Positions 1 through 9,432 of a stretch of 64,000 bases of DNA are shown piece after piece. The position numbers and the translations under genes were made by a program. Below the pieces are notes generated by a model that ran no database searches, was not told the DNA's origin, and saw only the letters and a list, made by a program, of their open reading frames with translations. Each line of letters opens with the position of its first letter. Position 1 is the first letter of the stretch. Source of the DNA: Hydrogenophaga sp. (GTDB lineage: Bacteria > Pseudomonadota > Gammaproteobacteria > Burkholderiales > Burkholderiaceae_C); NCBI GenBank assembly GCA_016790705.1, contig JAEUOT010000046.1, positions 62,001 through 126,000 on the forward strand, in the 5' to 3' direction.

Positions 1-1
1 G

Positions 2-694
2 GCGACGGCCGACACCGTGATCGCCTTCAAGCCGCAGATCGCCTATTTCGCCGCCCACCGCGCCGAAGACCAGCTCGAAAAGCTGATGCGGCACATGAAG
101 GCGGTGGCGCCGCAGGTGCCAGTGATCCTGGACGCCAAGCGCGGCGACATCGGCAGCACCGCCGAACAGTACGCCGTCGAGGCCTTCGAGCGCTACGGCG
201 CCGATGCGGTGACGCTGTCGCCCTTCATGGGCTGGGATTCGGTCCAGCCTTACCTGAAATACGAGGGCAAGGGCGCGTTCCTGCTGTGCCGCACCTCCAA
301 CCCTGGCGGAGACGATCTGCAGAACCAGCGGCTGGCCTCGGTCGAGGGACAGCCGCGCGTCTACGAACACATCGCCCGGCTGGCGCAGGGCCCCTGGAAC
401 CTCAACGGCCAACTCGGCCTGGTGGTGGGGGCGACCTACCCGGCGGAAATCGAGCGCGTGCGCGCACTGGCGCCCACGCTGCCGCTGCTGATCCCCGGCG
501 TCGGCGCCCAGGGCGGTGACGCGGTGGCCACCATCCGTGCGGGCTACCGCAGCGAAGGCGGCATCACGCACGGCCCGGTGATCGTCAACAGCTCGCGCGC
601 CGTGCTCTACGCCGCCTCGGGCGCCGATTTCGCTGTGGCCGCGCGTGCCGAGGCGCTGCGCACGCGTGACCTGCTGAACGCTGCCAAGGCATGA
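2..694 (+). CDS. pyrF: Orotidine 5'-phosphate decarboxylase (5' end cut by window)
   Basis: Decarboxylates OMP to UMP, the last step of de novo pyrimidine synthesis, in the cytoplasm. The open frame runs in from the window edge, so the N-terminus is missing. The visible part reads [17 protein letters not shown] and then has the catalytic stretch [15 protein letters not shown], with the Asp-Lys pair of the family. A late GVGAQGGD phosphate-binding stretch and a C-terminal NSSRAVLYA are typical of the long type 2 bacterial enzymes. Its stop overlaps the next start (ATGA), so the glutathione transferase gene is probably co-translated. Confidence 0.95.
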   Translation, partial: ATADTVIAFKPQIAYFAAHRAEDQLEKLMRHMKAVAPQVPVILDAKRGDIGSTAEQYAVEAFERYGADAVTLSPFMGWDSVQPYLKYEGKGAFLLCRTSNPGGDDLQNQRLASVEGQPRVYEHIARLAQGPWNLNGQLGLVVGATYPAEIERVRALAPTLPLLIPGVGAQGGDAVATIRAGYRSEGGITHGPVIVNSSRAVLYAASGADFAVAARAEALRTRDLLNAAKA

Positions 695-1323
695 AGCTCT
701 ACGTCGCACCGCGCGCACCCAACCCGCGTCGCGTGCGGATGTTCCTGGCCGAAAAAGGCATCGACCTGGTGGCCGCGGGCATTGCGCTGGTGGACGTGGA
801 CCTCAACGCGCAAGAGCACAAGTCCGAGGCCTTCCGCGCCAAAAGCCCGCTGGCGCGCATCCCGGCGCTGGAGTTCGACGATGGTAGGGTGCTGACCGAG
901 ACGCGGGCCATCTGCACCTGGCTCGAAGGCTTCTGTCCGACGCCCAACCTGATGGGCGTCGACGCCACCGAGCGCGCCTTCATCGAAATGGCCGACCGAC
1001 GCGTGGAGTGGTACTTCATGCTGCCGATCGGTCATTGCATTCGCCACACCCACCCCGGCCTGGCGCCGCTGGAGCAGCCGCAGTTTCCCGACTTCGGGCG
1101 TTCGCAGGGCGAAAAAATGCTGGAAACCGCTGCCTGGCTCGACCGCGAGCTGCAGCACCAGCCCTGGATCGCGGGCGAGCGCTTCACGATTGCCGACATC
1201 ACGGCCTTCTGTGCCCTGGAGTTCGCGAAACTGATGCGCTTCAGCGCTGGGGAAAAGGGGTTCTTCGCCCTGCAGGCCTGGCGGGATCGGGTGGCAGGCC
1301 GTGCGTCCGCAGGGGTCGCATAG
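691..1323 (+). CDS. Glutathione S-transferase family protein
   Basis: A 210-residue cytosolic protein with an N-terminal thioredoxin-fold GST domain ([24 protein letters not shown]) and the cis-proline region [20 protein letters not shown]. An all-helical C-terminal domain contains the [19 protein letters not shown] motif. The likely role is conjugation or thiol transfer with glutathione; the substrate cannot be read from sequence. The ATG overlaps the pyrF stop by four bases, indicating translational coupling. GSTs of this size are common single genes in Burkholderiales. Confidence 0.9.
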   Translation: MKLYVAPRAPNPRRVRMFLAEKGIDLVAAGIALVDVDLNAQEHKSEAFRAKSPLARIPALEFDDGRVLTETRAICTWLEGFCPTPNLMGVDATERAFIEMADRRVEWYFMLPIGHCIRHTHPGLAPLEQPQFPDFGRSQGEKMLETAAWLDRELQHQPWIAGERFTIADITAFCALEFAKLMRFSAGEKGFFALQAWRDRVAGRASAGVA

Positions 1324-1357
1324 TCCGCGTAGTCCGGTGTGGCTATGATGGCCCCCC

Positions 1358-2182
1358 ATGTTGTCCACGAAACATCAATGGGTGGCCGCACTGGTGGCCG
1401 GGAGTGTCGTGACGCCGTTGTGGGCGGCCGACCGTGACTGGCTGACCATCGAGGGCGACTACCTCATCGGCGCCTCGGTGGTGTCGGGCAATGGCCACGT
1501 CGGCGATGCGCCGGTCAGCCGCGACTTCAAGCCCATGTGGGCCTTCCAGCTCGGGCCGTTTCGTGTGTCGCGTTCGCGCGCAGCCAGCCTCATGCAGGCG
1601 GGGCGGGAAAAACTCGAAACCGGCGTCAGCGCCGACTTCGGCATCTTCGAAGACTGGCGGGCCAGCGTGTCGCTGCGGGTGGACAACGGGCGCGATTTTG
1701 GCGACGACCCCCGTTACGCGGGACTGCCCGATGTGCGGTCCACGCTGCGCTGGCGCGTGTCGACCGGTTTCAGCTTCGGCGACAACTGGAGCTGGAGCAG
1801 CAGCTACGACCGCGATTTCCTCGGGCGCAACGGCGGCTCCCGGCTCTCGGCGGGGCTGAACTACCGCTACCCGATCAACGAGATGCGCTACTGGGATCTC
1901 GGCGTGGGCACGACCTGGGGCGACCGCACCTATCTGCAGACCACCTACGGCATCACGCCGCAGACCGCCGCCGCCACCGGACGGGCGCCGTACCGGCTGG
2001 GCAGCGGACTGGAGAACCTGCGCCTGGGCGCGCAGTACACCCATGTGCTCAGCGACCACTGGGTGCTGTTCGGCGGTCTGGACCTCTCGCGCATGGTGTC
2101 CGCACCGGCCGGCAGCCCGCTGGTGGGGCGCAAGACGACGCACACGCTCAGCGCTGGCATCGCTTTCCGCGGTAAGCGGTAA
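1358..2182 (+). CDS. MipA/OmpV family outer-membrane protein
   Basis: A 274-residue exported protein. A signal peptide of about 24 residues ends in TPLWA-AD. The rest alternates polar and aromatic residues as in a beta-barrel (for example FSFGDNWSWSSSYDRDF, LSAGLNYRYP, HTLSAGIAFRGKR at the C-terminus) and fits the MipA/OmpV scaffold family. Relatives are outer-membrane proteins linked to murein-synthesis complexes or to antibiotic and peptide uptake; the specific role here is unknown. It lies 34 bases after the GST gene and ends before a small DUF3800-linked gene. Confidence 0.85.
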   Translation: MLSTKHQWVAALVAGSVVTPLWAADRDWLTIEGDYLIGASVVSGNGHVGDAPVSRDFKPMWAFQLGPFRVSRSRAASLMQAGREKLETGVSADFGIFEDWRASVSLRVDNGRDFGDDPRYAGLPDVRSTLRWRVSTGFSFGDNWSWSSSYDRDFLGRNGGSRLSAGLNYRYPINEMRYWDLGVGTTWGDRTYLQTTYGITPQTAAATGRAPYRLGSGLENLRLGAQYTHVLSDHWVLFGGLDLSRMVSAPAGSPLVGRKTTHTLSAGIAFRGKR

Positions 2183-2254
2183 TCGGCCCACCCAAGGGCG
2201 GCAGACATAATCCCGCAGACCCCGGCCGATAGCGCCGGGGCGTGCAGGGAATCC

Positions 2255-2395
2255 ATGAGCCAGCTCCTCATCCACTCCGCCGTTGACTGGGTGCTCGACC
2301 AGCACAAGGAAAAGGTCATCGACCTGCTTCAACGCGTGACCATGGTGAGTGCGCAGATGGAGCAGATCGCCGAGGCGATGAAGGGGGTGGTGTGA
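2255..2395 (+). CDS. Small 46-residue protein coupled to DUF3800 protein
   Basis: A short frame, ATG to TGA, encoding 46 residues with mixed charged and hydrophobic helical character (MSQLLIHSAVDWVLDQHKEK, then VIDLLQRVTM and QMEQIAEAMKGVV). A ribosome-binding-like AGGGA sits just upstream. Its stop overlaps the next ATG (TGATG), and an AAGGGGG Shine-Dalgarno for the next gene lies inside its 3' end. That arrangement argues it is really translated as the upstream partner of the DUF3800 gene. No family is recognised. It could be an antitoxin- or adaptor-like partner, but that is inference only. Confidence 0.6.
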   Translation: MSQLLIHSAVDWVLDQHKEKVIDLLQRVTMVSAQMEQIAEAMKGVV

Positions 2396-3207
2396 TGAGT
2401 GACGCGGTGCTGGTACAGCGCCACTACTTCGTGGACGAGGCCGGCGATCCGGTGCTGTTTGATGCCAAGGGCCGTGCGCTGCCGGGGCAGGAAGGGTGCT
2501 CGCGGCACTTCATTCTGGGGGTGCTGGACGTGGCCGACCCGGTGGCGCTGGGCGCCGAACTCAATGCCTTGCGGTCCGAGTTGCTGGCCGATCCGTATTT
2601 CCGGGACGTGCCGTCGATGCAACCCGAACGGCGTAAGACCGCCCATATGTTCCACGCCAAAGACGATGTGCCCGAGGTGCGGCGCGAGGTGTTCCGGGTG
2701 CTGATGCGTCACCCTGTGCAGTTTTTTGCCGTGGTGCGCGACAAGCACACCGTGCTGGACTACGTGCGCCAGCGCAACCGGCTGGATGAACGCTACCGCT
2801 ACCACCCGAACGAGCTGTACGACACCATGGTGGCGCGCCTGTTCAAGAACCGGCTGCACCTGACGCCGGAGGTGCATGTCTGTTTTGCGGAGCGGGGCCA
2901 GTCGGACCGGACGGCGGCCCTCGGCCAGGCGCTGGAGACGGCCCGCAAACGCTTTGAAACCCAATGGCAGCGCAGCAACGCAGCGGTGATCAGGGCGCGT
3001 CAGTCCTCGCCCCGGCGTGAGGTGCCTTTGCAGGCAACCGACTATTTCCTGTGGGCCTTGCAGCGCCACTTCGAGCGCGGCGAGTCGCGCTACATCGAGA
3101 TGCTCTGGTCCCAGGTCGGGTTGGTGCATGCGGTCGATGAGACCGACGTCGCGCCCTACGGCGTGTACTACACCAAGAAAAAACCGCTGCCCAAGGGCAG
3201 CGGTTGA
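2395..3207 (+). CDS. DUF3800 domain-containing protein
   Basis: A 270-residue protein opening with HYFVDEAGD (residues 10-18), the acidic N-terminal motif of the DUF3800 family, whose members have a predicted RNase H-like fold. Further acidic and basic residues are scattered through the middle (DKHTVLDYVRQRNRLDERY). The function of the family is not settled; members turn up near mobile or defence-type genes. It is coupled to the 46-residue gene upstream. The last codons (KPLPKGSG-stop) lie inside a near-perfect hairpin that acts as a terminator candidate for the opposite strand. Confidence 0.8.
   Translation: MSDAVLVQRHYFVDEAGDPVLFDAKGRALPGQEGCSRHFILGVLDVADPVALGAELNALRSELLADPYFRDVPSMQPERRKTAHMFHAKDDVPEVRREVFRVLMRHPVQFFAVVRDKHTVLDYVRQRNRLDERYRYHPNELYDTMVARLFKNRLHLTPEVHVCFAERGQSDRTAALGQALETARKRFETQWQRSNAAVIRARQSSPRREVPLQATDYFLWALQRHFERGESRYIEMLWSQVGLVHAVDETDVAPYGVYYTKKKPLPKGSG
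3177..3205 (-). terminator. Distal intrinsic terminator for uvrA, inside the DUF3800 gene
   Basis: An 11-bp perfect stem (AACCGCTGCCC / GGGCAGCGGTT, 3182-3192 and 3195-3205) with a two-base spacer. Read on the minus strand it is followed by six Ts (3183 down to 3178). There is no T-run on the plus-strand side, so it is directional for minus-strand transcripts coming from uvrA. Confidence 0.6.
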
Positions 3208-3511
3208 AAGAAGGCGTCGGAGGTATAGGTGTCGGGCACCAAGGCCTGAATCACACACGGCATGGAGCCGAATTTCGTCTCCGAACGGGCCAAATTGTAC
3301 ACAGTGCCTGCACCGGATATCAACAGGTTGTTCACATTTGGAAGCCGCGCGCTACCTCAAGCGTGATCGGCGTCAAAAACGGCGTATCAAGTCTGGTTTA
3401 GCCAATTCCCAGACAATTCAAGATAAAAAGTCTTTGTAAAACAAAGACTTGAATTGGATGCCCTGTGTCGGCGAACCGATATCGGATATCCAATCTGGGC
3501 TGTATCCGGGC
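3208..3511. other. 304-bp gene-free stretch between convergent genes
   Basis: No supported gene. Locally AT-richer than its neighbours, with a long interrupted palindrome at 3414-3456 and one terminator-like hairpin for uvrA. The possible short frames on the plus strand lack good starts and family signatures. Confidence 0.7.
3424..3450 (-). terminator. Proximal intrinsic terminator for uvrA
   Basis: A 10-bp stem AAGTCTTTGT / ACAAAGACTT (arms 3428/3429-3437 and 3441-3450). On the minus strand it is followed by a TTTTT-containing tract, about 60 bases after the uvrA stop. The stem is AU-rich, so the stronger hairpin further on may serve as back-up. Confidence 0.6.
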
Positions 3512-6500
3512 TCAGCGCCGCAGCAGCCGCGCCAGATACCGTCCCGTATGGCTGGCCTCGCAGGCCGCCACATCCTCGGGCGTGCCCTGCACCACCACCG
3601 TGCCGCCGCCCGAGCCGCCTTCGGGGCCCATGTCGATCAGCCAGTCGGCGGTCTTGATCACGTCCAGGTTGTGCTCGATCACGACGATGGTGTTGCCCGC
3701 GTCGCGCAACTGGTGCAGCACCTTGAGCAGCAGCTCGATGTCGGCGAAGTGCAGGCCGGTGGTGGGCTCGTCGAGGATGTAGAGCGTGCGGCCGGTGTCG
3801 CGTTTGCTCAGTTCCTGCGCCAGCTTGACGCGCTGCGCCTCGCCGCCCGACAGGGTGGTCGCGCTCTGGCCCAGGCGCACGTAGGACAGGCCCACGTCCA
3901 GCAGGGTCTGCAGCTTGCGGTGCAGCGTGGGCACGGCGCTGAAGAACTCGGCCGCGTGCTCCACCGTCATGTCCAGGATCTGCGCGATGTTGCGGCCCTT
4001 GTACTGGACCTCCAGCGTCTCGCGGTTGTAGCGCTGACCGTGGCAGACCTCGCAGGGCACATACACGTCGGGCAGGAAATGCATCTCGACCTTGACCACG
4101 CCGTCGCCCTGGCAGGCCTCGCAGCGGCCGCCCGCCACGTTGAAGCTGAAGCGCCCCGGACCATAGCCACGCTCGCGCGCGGTCGGCACCTCGGCCATCA
4201 GCTCGCGGATGCCGGTGAACAGCCCGGTGTAGGTGGCCGGGTTGCTGCGCGGCGTGCGGCCGATGGGGCTTTGGTCGACGTTGATGACCTTGTCGAAGTG
4301 CTCGATGCCCTCGATCGCCTCATGCTCGGCCGGTTCGTCGTGCGAGCGGTAGAGCGTGCGCGCCACGGCGGCGTACAGCGTGTCGTTGACCAGCGTCGAC
4401 TTGCCCGAGCCCGAGACGCCGGTCACGCAGGTCAGCAGGCCGACCGGGAAGGCCACGCTGACGTCCTTGAGGTTGTGGCCCTTGGCGCCGCGCACGCGGA
4501 TTTCCTGCAGTTCGCCCAGCGTGGCTTCATGCGCGGCCTGGCGCTCGGCGCGGCGCTCGGCGGCCGGGCTCATCGGGAAGCGCGATTTGACGGGGGCCGC
4601 TTTCACCTCGGGCTTGATGACCGGCAGCCAGGGCGTGCGCCGCGCCGGCACGGCGATTTCTTTCACGCCGCTGAGGTACTGGCCGGTCAGCGAGTTCGGG
4701 TCGGCCATCACCGCCGCAGGGGTACCCTGCGCCATCACGCGGCCACCGTGCACGCCGGCACCGGGACCGATGTCGATCACGTGGTCGGCGGTGCGGATCA
4801 TGTCCTCGTCGTGCTCCACCACCAGCACCGTGTTGCCCAGGTCGCGCAGGTGCTGCAGCGTGCCGATCAGGCGGTCGTTGTCGCGCTGGTGCAGGCCGAT
4901 GCTGGGCTCGTCGAGCACGTACATCACGCCGCTCAACCCACTGCCGATCTGGCTCGCCAGACGGATGCGCTGGGCCTCGCCGCCGCTGAGCGTGTCGGCG
5001 CTGCGGTCCAGGCTGAGGTAGTTCAGGCCCACGTCGTTGAGGAACTTCAGCCGCTGGCGGATTTCGTTGACCACGCGCGCCGCGATGTCGGCCTTCGCGC
5101 CCTGCAGTTCGAGGCGGCGGAAGTAGTCCAGCGCCTCGCCCAGCGTGATGTGGCTGACCTTGAAGATCGGCTGCCGCTGCTCGCCCTCGCCGACGAACAC
5201 ATGCCGCGCCTCCTTGCGCAGCCGCGTGCCGCCGCATTCGGGGCAGGGCTGGGTGCTGCGGTAGCGCGCCAGTTCCTCGCGCACCGCGACCGAGTCGGTC
5301 TCGCGGTAGCGGCGCTCGAAGTTGCGGATGATGCCCTCGAAGGGGTGTTTCTTCGCGATCTTCTTGCCCGCGCGTTCGCCCGACTCCAGCGCGTAGCTGA
5401 ACTTGATCTCTTCGTCGCCCGAGCCGTAGAGCAGCACCTGCTGCACCTTCTCGGGCAGGCTTTCCCACGGCGCCTCGGCGTCGAAGCCGTAGTGCGCCGC
5501 GATGCTCTCGATCATCGCGAAGTAGTAGCCGTTGCGGCGGTCCCAGCCCTTGATGGCGCCGCTGGCCAGGCTCAGGGACGGGAAGGCCACCACGCGCTCG
5601 GCGTCGAACACCTCGGTGCTGCCGATGCCGTCGCAGGCCGGGCAGGCGCCCATCGGGGAGTTGAAGGAGAACAGCCGCGGCTCCAGTTCGCCCACGGTGT
5701 GCGAGCAGACCGGGCAGGCGAACTTGGCGGAAAACGCCAGCTCGGCGCCGGTGTCCATGTCCACCGTCAGCGCGCGGCCTTCGGCCAGGCGCAGCGCGGC
5801 CTCGAAGCTTTCCGCCAATCTTTGTCTTTGGGGATTCGTGCCCTCTTCGTCGGCCGAGCGCACCTTGATGCGGTCGATCACCACGTCGATGTTGTGCTTC
5901 TCGGTCTTCTTCAGCGCCGGCAGGGCCTCGGCCTCGACCACCTCGCCGTTGAGCCGGAAGCGCACATAACCCTGGGCCTGCATCTCGGCGAAAAGCTCGG
6001 CGAACTCGCCCTTCTTCTCGCGCGCCACCGGCGCCAGGATCATCAGCTTCGTGCCCTCGGGCAGCGCCAGCACGGTGTCCACCATCTGCGCCACGCTCTG
6101 CGAGGCCAGCGGCAGGTCGTGGTCGGGGCAGTAGGGCGTGCCGGCGCGGGCGTACAGGAGGCGCAGGTAGTCGTGGATCTCCGTCACCGTGCCCACGGTC
6201 GAGCGCGGGTTGTGGCTGGTGGCCTTCTGCTCGATGGCGATCGCGGGCGACAGGCCTTCGATCAGGTCCACGTCGGGCTTGTCCATCAGTTGCAGGAACT
6301 GGCGCGCGTAGGCCGACAGGCTCTCCACATAGCGGCGCTGGCCTTCCGCGTACAGCGTGTCGAAGGCCAGGCTGGACTTGCCCGAGCCCGACAGCCCGGT
6401 GATCACCACCAGCGACTGCTTGGGGATGTCCAGGTCGATGTTCTTGAGGTTGTGCGTGCGCGCGCCGCGCACCGACAGTGTGGTGGCGGTGGGGTGGGCG

Positions 6501-6526
6501 GCGGGAACGGAGAGCTTGGAATCCAC
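3512..6526 (-). CDS. uvrA: UvrABC excinuclease subunit A
   Basis: DNA-damage recognition ATPase of nucleotide excision repair; a dimer that loads UvrB. Both ABC halves are visible: Walker [17 protein letters not shown] and [16 protein letters not shown], and signatures [14 protein letters not shown] and [14 protein letters not shown] followed by [13 protein letters not shown] and [12 protein letters not shown]. Zinc-finger Cys pairs are CPVC/CPAC and CEAC/CEVC. The frame stays open upstream to 6700, but E. coli homology begins at [12 protein letters not shown], so I place the start at a GTG just before it (about 1004 residues). The exact start is uncertain. It is divergent from the MFS gene; no clear LexA box was seen. 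Confidence 0.95.
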   Translation of the reverse strand: MDSKLSVPAAHPTATTLSVRGARTHNLKNIDLDIPKQSLVVITGLSGSGKSSLAFDTLYAEGQRRYVESLSAYARQFLQLMDKPDVDLIEGLSPAIAIEQKATSHNPRSTVGTVTEIHDYLRLLYARAGTPYCPDHDLPLASQSVAQMVDTVLALPEGTKLMILAPVAREKKGEFAELFAEMQAQGYVRFRLNGEVVEAEALPALKKTEKHNIDVVIDRIKVRSADEEGTNPQRQRLAESFEAALRLAEGRALTVDMDTGAELAFSAKFACPVCSHTVGELEPRLFSFNSPMGACPACDGIGSTEVFDAERVVAFPSLSLASGAIKGWDRRNGYYFAMIESIAAHYGFDAEAPWESLPEKVQQVLLYGSGDEEIKFSYALESGERAGKKIAKKHPFEGIIRNFERRYRETDSVAVREELARYRSTQPCPECGGTRLRKEARHVFVGEGEQRQPIFKVSHITLGEALDYFRRLELQGAKADIAARVVNEIRQRLKFLNDVGLNYLSLDRSADTLSGGEAQRIRLASQIGSGLSGVMYVLDEPSIGLHQRDNDRLIGTLQHLRDLGNTVLVVEHDEDMIRTADHVIDIGPGAGVHGGRVMAQGTPAAVMADPNSLTGQYLSGVKEIAVPARRTPWLPVIKPEVKAAPVKSRFPMSPAAERRAERQAAHEATLGELQEIRVRGAKGHNLKDVSVAFPVGLLTCVTGVSGSGKSTLVNDTLYAAVARTLYRSHDEPAEHEAIEGIEHFDKVINVDQSPIGRTPRSNPATYTGLFTGIRELMAEVPTARERGYGPGRFSFNVAGGRCEACQGDGVVKVEMHFLPDVYVPCEVCHGQRYNRETLEVQYKGRNIAQILDMTVEHAAEFFSAVPTLHRKLQTLLDVGLSYVRLGQSATTLSGGEAQRVKLAQELSKRDTGRTLYILDEPTTGLHFADIELLLKVLHQLRDAGNTIVVIEHNLDVIKTADWLIDMGPEGGSGGGTVVVQGTPEDVAACEASHTGRYLARLLRR

Positions 6527-6689
6527 AGGGCAGGGCGTCAAAAGGGCAACCCGCCATGATAAGTGGCCCCCACGCTCCACCGCTAGTGCGGGTCGCTGCC
6601 CCAGAACCGGGAAGGGACCCGGTGCCAGCCGGGTCCGGGGGGCGCGATTCGGCTTGGGGCGGCCCGGCGCCGAAACCCTTTTGTCGGTC

Positions 6690-7967
6690 ATGCCCGACAA
6701 TCACGCCTTTGTCCCGACCGCTCCTTCCGCCGTGTCCACGACCACCGCTTCCCCGGATACCACCGACTCCAACCGCATGACGCCCGACGAGCGCCGCGCC
6801 AGTGCCGCGCTGGCCCTGGTGTTCGCGCTGCGCATGCTCGGCCTGTTCATCGTGTTGCCCGTGTTCGCGCTCGAAGCCGCGCGCCTGCCCGGCGGTGACG
6901 ACCCGGCCCGCGTCGGCTTCGCCATGGGGCTGTACGGCCTGACCCAGGCCTTTCTGCAGATTCCCTTCGGCATCGCCTCCGACCGATTCGGTCGCAAGCG
7001 CACCATCGTTGCCGGCCTGCTCATGTTCGCGGCCGGCAGCGCCATCGCCGCCTGGGCGCCCGACCTGACCTGGCTGTCCGTCGGCCGCGCGGTGCAGGGC
7101 GCGGGCGCCATCTCCGCTGCGGTCACGGCCTTCCTGGCCGACGTCACGCGCGACACGGTGCGCACCAAGGCCATGGCCTTGGTCGGCGCCAGCATCGCGC
7201 TGATGTTTGCGCTCTCGCTGGTGATCGCGCCGCTGCTGGCCGGCTGGGTCGGCCTCTCGGGCATCTTCGCCATGACCTGCACGCTGGCCCTGCTGGGCAT
7301 CGCCGTGGTGCTGTGGGTGGCGCCGCCCGAGCCGGTGGTGCACAAACCGTCCGACATGCAGCAGGTGCGCGGTGGCATGGCCGAGGTGCTGCGCCACGCA
7401 GGGTTGCTGCGCCTGAACCTGGGCGTGTTCGTGCTGCACGCGGTGCAACTGGCGATGTGGATGGCGCTGCCGGCGCTGCTGGTGGCGGCCGGTCTGGCCA
7501 AACCCGACCACTGGAAGATCTACCTGCCCGCCGTCGCGGCCTCGCTGCTGGTCATGGGCGGCGTGCTGTTTCCGATGGAGCGCAAGGGCAAGCTGCGCGC
7601 GGCCTTCCTGATCTCCATCGGGCTGATTTTCGCGGTGCAGTTGGGCCTGTGGGCCGTGGCGGGCGCGGCGCCGGGCCTGTGGACCCTGGGCGGCCTGCTG
7701 TTCGTGTTCTTCATTGGCTTCAACATGATGGAAGCCAGCCAGCCCAGCCTCGTTTCGAAGCTGGCGCCGGCCCACGCGCGCGGTGCCGCGCTGGGCATCT
7801 ACAACACGCTGCAGTCGGTCGGCTTTTTCGTCGGTGGTGCTGTGGGTGGATGGTTGTCCCGCGCGCACGGCCCGACCGGTCTGTTTGCGGCCTGTGCGGT
7901 GGCGACCCTGGTCTGGTTCGTGGTCGCCTGGCCGATGAAAGCGCCCGCGCCGGTTTCCCGCCGCTGA
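6690..7967 (+). CDS. MFS transporter (drug/metabolite exporter type)
   Basis: An integral inner-membrane protein of about 425 residues with roughly twelve hydrophobic helices. The loop motif [12 protein letters not shown] between helices 2 and 3 is the major facilitator signature (G-x-x-x-D-R-x-G-R-K/R). [21 protein letters not shown] matches the helix 4-5 region of proton-driven exporters. The substrate is unknown. The N-terminal 30 residues are polar and Ser/Thr-rich; an alternative start at 6777 (MTPDERRAS) would remove them. Neither site has a strong ribosome-binding sequence. It converges with the ClC gene. Confidence 0.85.
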   Translation: MPDNHAFVPTAPSAVSTTTASPDTTDSNRMTPDERRASAALALVFALRMLGLFIVLPVFALEAARLPGGDDPARVGFAMGLYGLTQAFLQIPFGIASDRFGRKRTIVAGLLMFAAGSAIAAWAPDLTWLSVGRAVQGAGAISAAVTAFLADVTRDTVRTKAMALVGASIALMFALSLVIAPLLAGWVGLSGIFAMTCTLALLGIAVVLWVAPPEPVVHKPSDMQQVRGGMAEVLRHAGLLRLNLGVFVLHAVQLAMWMALPALLVAAGLAKPDHWKIYLPAVAASLLVMGGVLFPMERKGKLRAAFLISIGLIFAVQLGLWAVAGAAPGLWTLGGLLFVFFIGFNMMEASQPSLVSKLAPAHARGAALGIYNTLQSVGFFVGGAVGGWLSRAHGPTGLFAACAVATLVWFVVAWPMKAPAPVSRR

Positions 7968-7983
7968 GCGGGAGGGCTGGACG

Positions 7984-9291
7984 CTACTTCAGCCGTTCGG
8001 CCATCGTCGAGTACAGCGGGCGGCTGATCATGCGCGAAATGCCGGAGGCCAGCAGGGCGCAGGTGATCAGGCTGAGCACCATGCTGTGACCGTCGGTCAT
8101 CTCCATCACGATGATCATGGCCGTGATCGGGGTCTGGGTCACGCCGGCAAGGAAACCGCACATGCCCAGCGCGATCAGGGCGGCCGTGTGCGGTGAGCCG
8201 AACAGCCAGGCCACGTCCGCACCCAGCCCGGCGCCGATCGACAGCGAGGGGCCGAACATGCCCATGGGCACGCCGGCCCAGGACGAGAGCCACGAAGCCA
8301 GGAACTTCAGACCGGTGAACACGAAGGGCGGCTGCTCAAGTTTGCCGTCAGCGGCCAGCAGCGCGTGGGTGTGGTGATGGCCGATGCCCACCGCGTCGCC
8401 ATCGGTCACGACGGCGATCACCGCGACCACGAAACCGCAGGCGGCCGCAAACGCCACCGGCCGCTTGCGACGGTAGGCGCAGAAGCGGTCGGGCAGGCCA
8501 GTGAACGAGGCCAGCAGCAGGCGCGACATCAGGCCGCCCAGCAACCCGGCGAACACCGATACCACCAGCGCCGGGCCGATCAGCGTCCACCAGGTCAGGT
8601 TCTCCGCCTTGACCCGCCCGAAGTACGACAGGCTGCCGAACGCCGACACCGACACCAGGCCACCGACCACGATGGCCGCCAGCATCAGGCCGCTGCTGCG
8701 GTCCTGCAGCTTGCGCGACAGCTCCTCGATGGCGAACACGATGCCGCCCAGCGGCGTGTTGAACGCGGCCGCCAGGCCCACGGCGCCGCCGGCCACCAGC
8801 AGTTCGCGGGCGCTGATGCCGCTGTTCGGGGACAACCAGCGCCGGGCCGCCAGCATCACGCCCGCCCCGATCTGCACCGAAGGCCCTTGTCGACCGACCG
8901 AGAGCCCGGCCAGCAGGCTGCCCGACACCCCCAGGATCTTGAGCATCGACAGCCGCAGGGAGGCGAAGCGATTGCGCGAGGCCAGCGGCGTCTCCGGCGC
9001 CAGTGCCACCAGCACCTGCGGCACGCCCGAGCCGGCGATGCCCGGCGCCCAGCGCCGCACTGCCCAGACGATGAGCGCGGTCATCGCCGGCGTCCAGACC
9101 AGCGGCGCCCACCACAGCGCGGAGCGCCCCGCCAGGTACAGGCCGAAGGTGGCGTCGGCCAGCAGGGTGAAGCCGACGATGGAGAGCCCGGCCAGCACCG
9201 CGAAGACGATCACGACGCCGCGGTCCACCCATTGCCGGCCATCGGCGAACTCGGCGCGCAGGTTCTGCAGGAAGTCCGGCTGTCGTTTCAT
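7984..9291 (-). CDS. ClC-family chloride channel/transporter
   Basis: A 435-residue membrane protein of the ClC family, moving Cl- (often in exchange for H+) across the inner membrane. The family motifs are GSGVPQ (87-92), GRQGPSVQ (133-140), and GMFGPSLSIGAG near the C-terminus. The internal proton-relay position keeps its glutamates (FAIEELSRKL). The motif normally written GREGP has Gln at 135, so the external gating glutamate is absent; this should alter H+ coupling. No C-terminal CBS domains. A start at 9318 (nine residues longer) is also possible; neither has an obvious ribosome-binding site. Confidence 0.9.
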   Translation of the reverse strand: MKRQPDFLQNLRAEFADGRQWVDRGVVIVFAVLAGLSIVGFTLLADATFGLYLAGRSALWWAPLVWTPAMTALIVWAVRRWAPGIAGSGVPQVLVALAPETPLASRNRFASLRLSMLKILGVSGSLLAGLSVGRQGPSVQIGAGVMLAARRWLSPNSGISARELLVAGGAVGLAAAFNTPLGGIVFAIEELSRKLQDRSSGLMLAAIVVGGLVSVSAFGSLSYFGRVKAENLTWWTLIGPALVVSVFAGLLGGLMSRLLLASFTGLPDRFCAYRRKRPVAFAAACGFVVAVIAVVTDGDAVGIGHHHTHALLAADGKLEQPPFVFTGLKFLASWLSSWAGVPMGMFGPSLSIGAGLGADVAWLFGSPHTAALIALGMCGFLAGVTQTPITAMIIVMEMTDGHSMVLSLITCALLASGISRMISRPLYSTMAERLK

Positions 9292-9432
9292 CGGCGCAAA
9301 GTGTAGGGCCGGGTGCATGGCGCCACCAGCGCCGGGTGGCGGATTGGGCGACCGGGCCGATTGCGGCACAATGGTCGACCGACCGGCGGCCGGGCTCTCC
9401 GCGCTGCACCCCCATTCCTCAGGGCACACCTC

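Noticed and set aside
3191-3210. The DUF3800 end hairpin as a terminator of the DUF3800 gene itself
   Set aside because: No T-run on the plus-strand side (GAAAGAAGG follows); the T-run exists only for the minus strand.
3204-3401. Short plus-strand frame in the 3.2-3.5 kb gap
   Set aside because: Rare start, no ribosome-binding site, composition unlike coding DNA; it overlaps terminator structures.
3449-6559. A 1036-codon open frame antisense to uvrA
   Set aside because: It is the GC-rich shadow of uvrA: His/Arg/Ala/Gly-rich translation with no motif, while the other strand encodes a textbook UvrA.
4527-7868. A 1113-codon minus-strand frame covering parts of uvrA and the MFS gene
   Set aside because: Out of frame with both recognised proteins, low-complexity translation, no homology features; GC skew makes such long frames common here.
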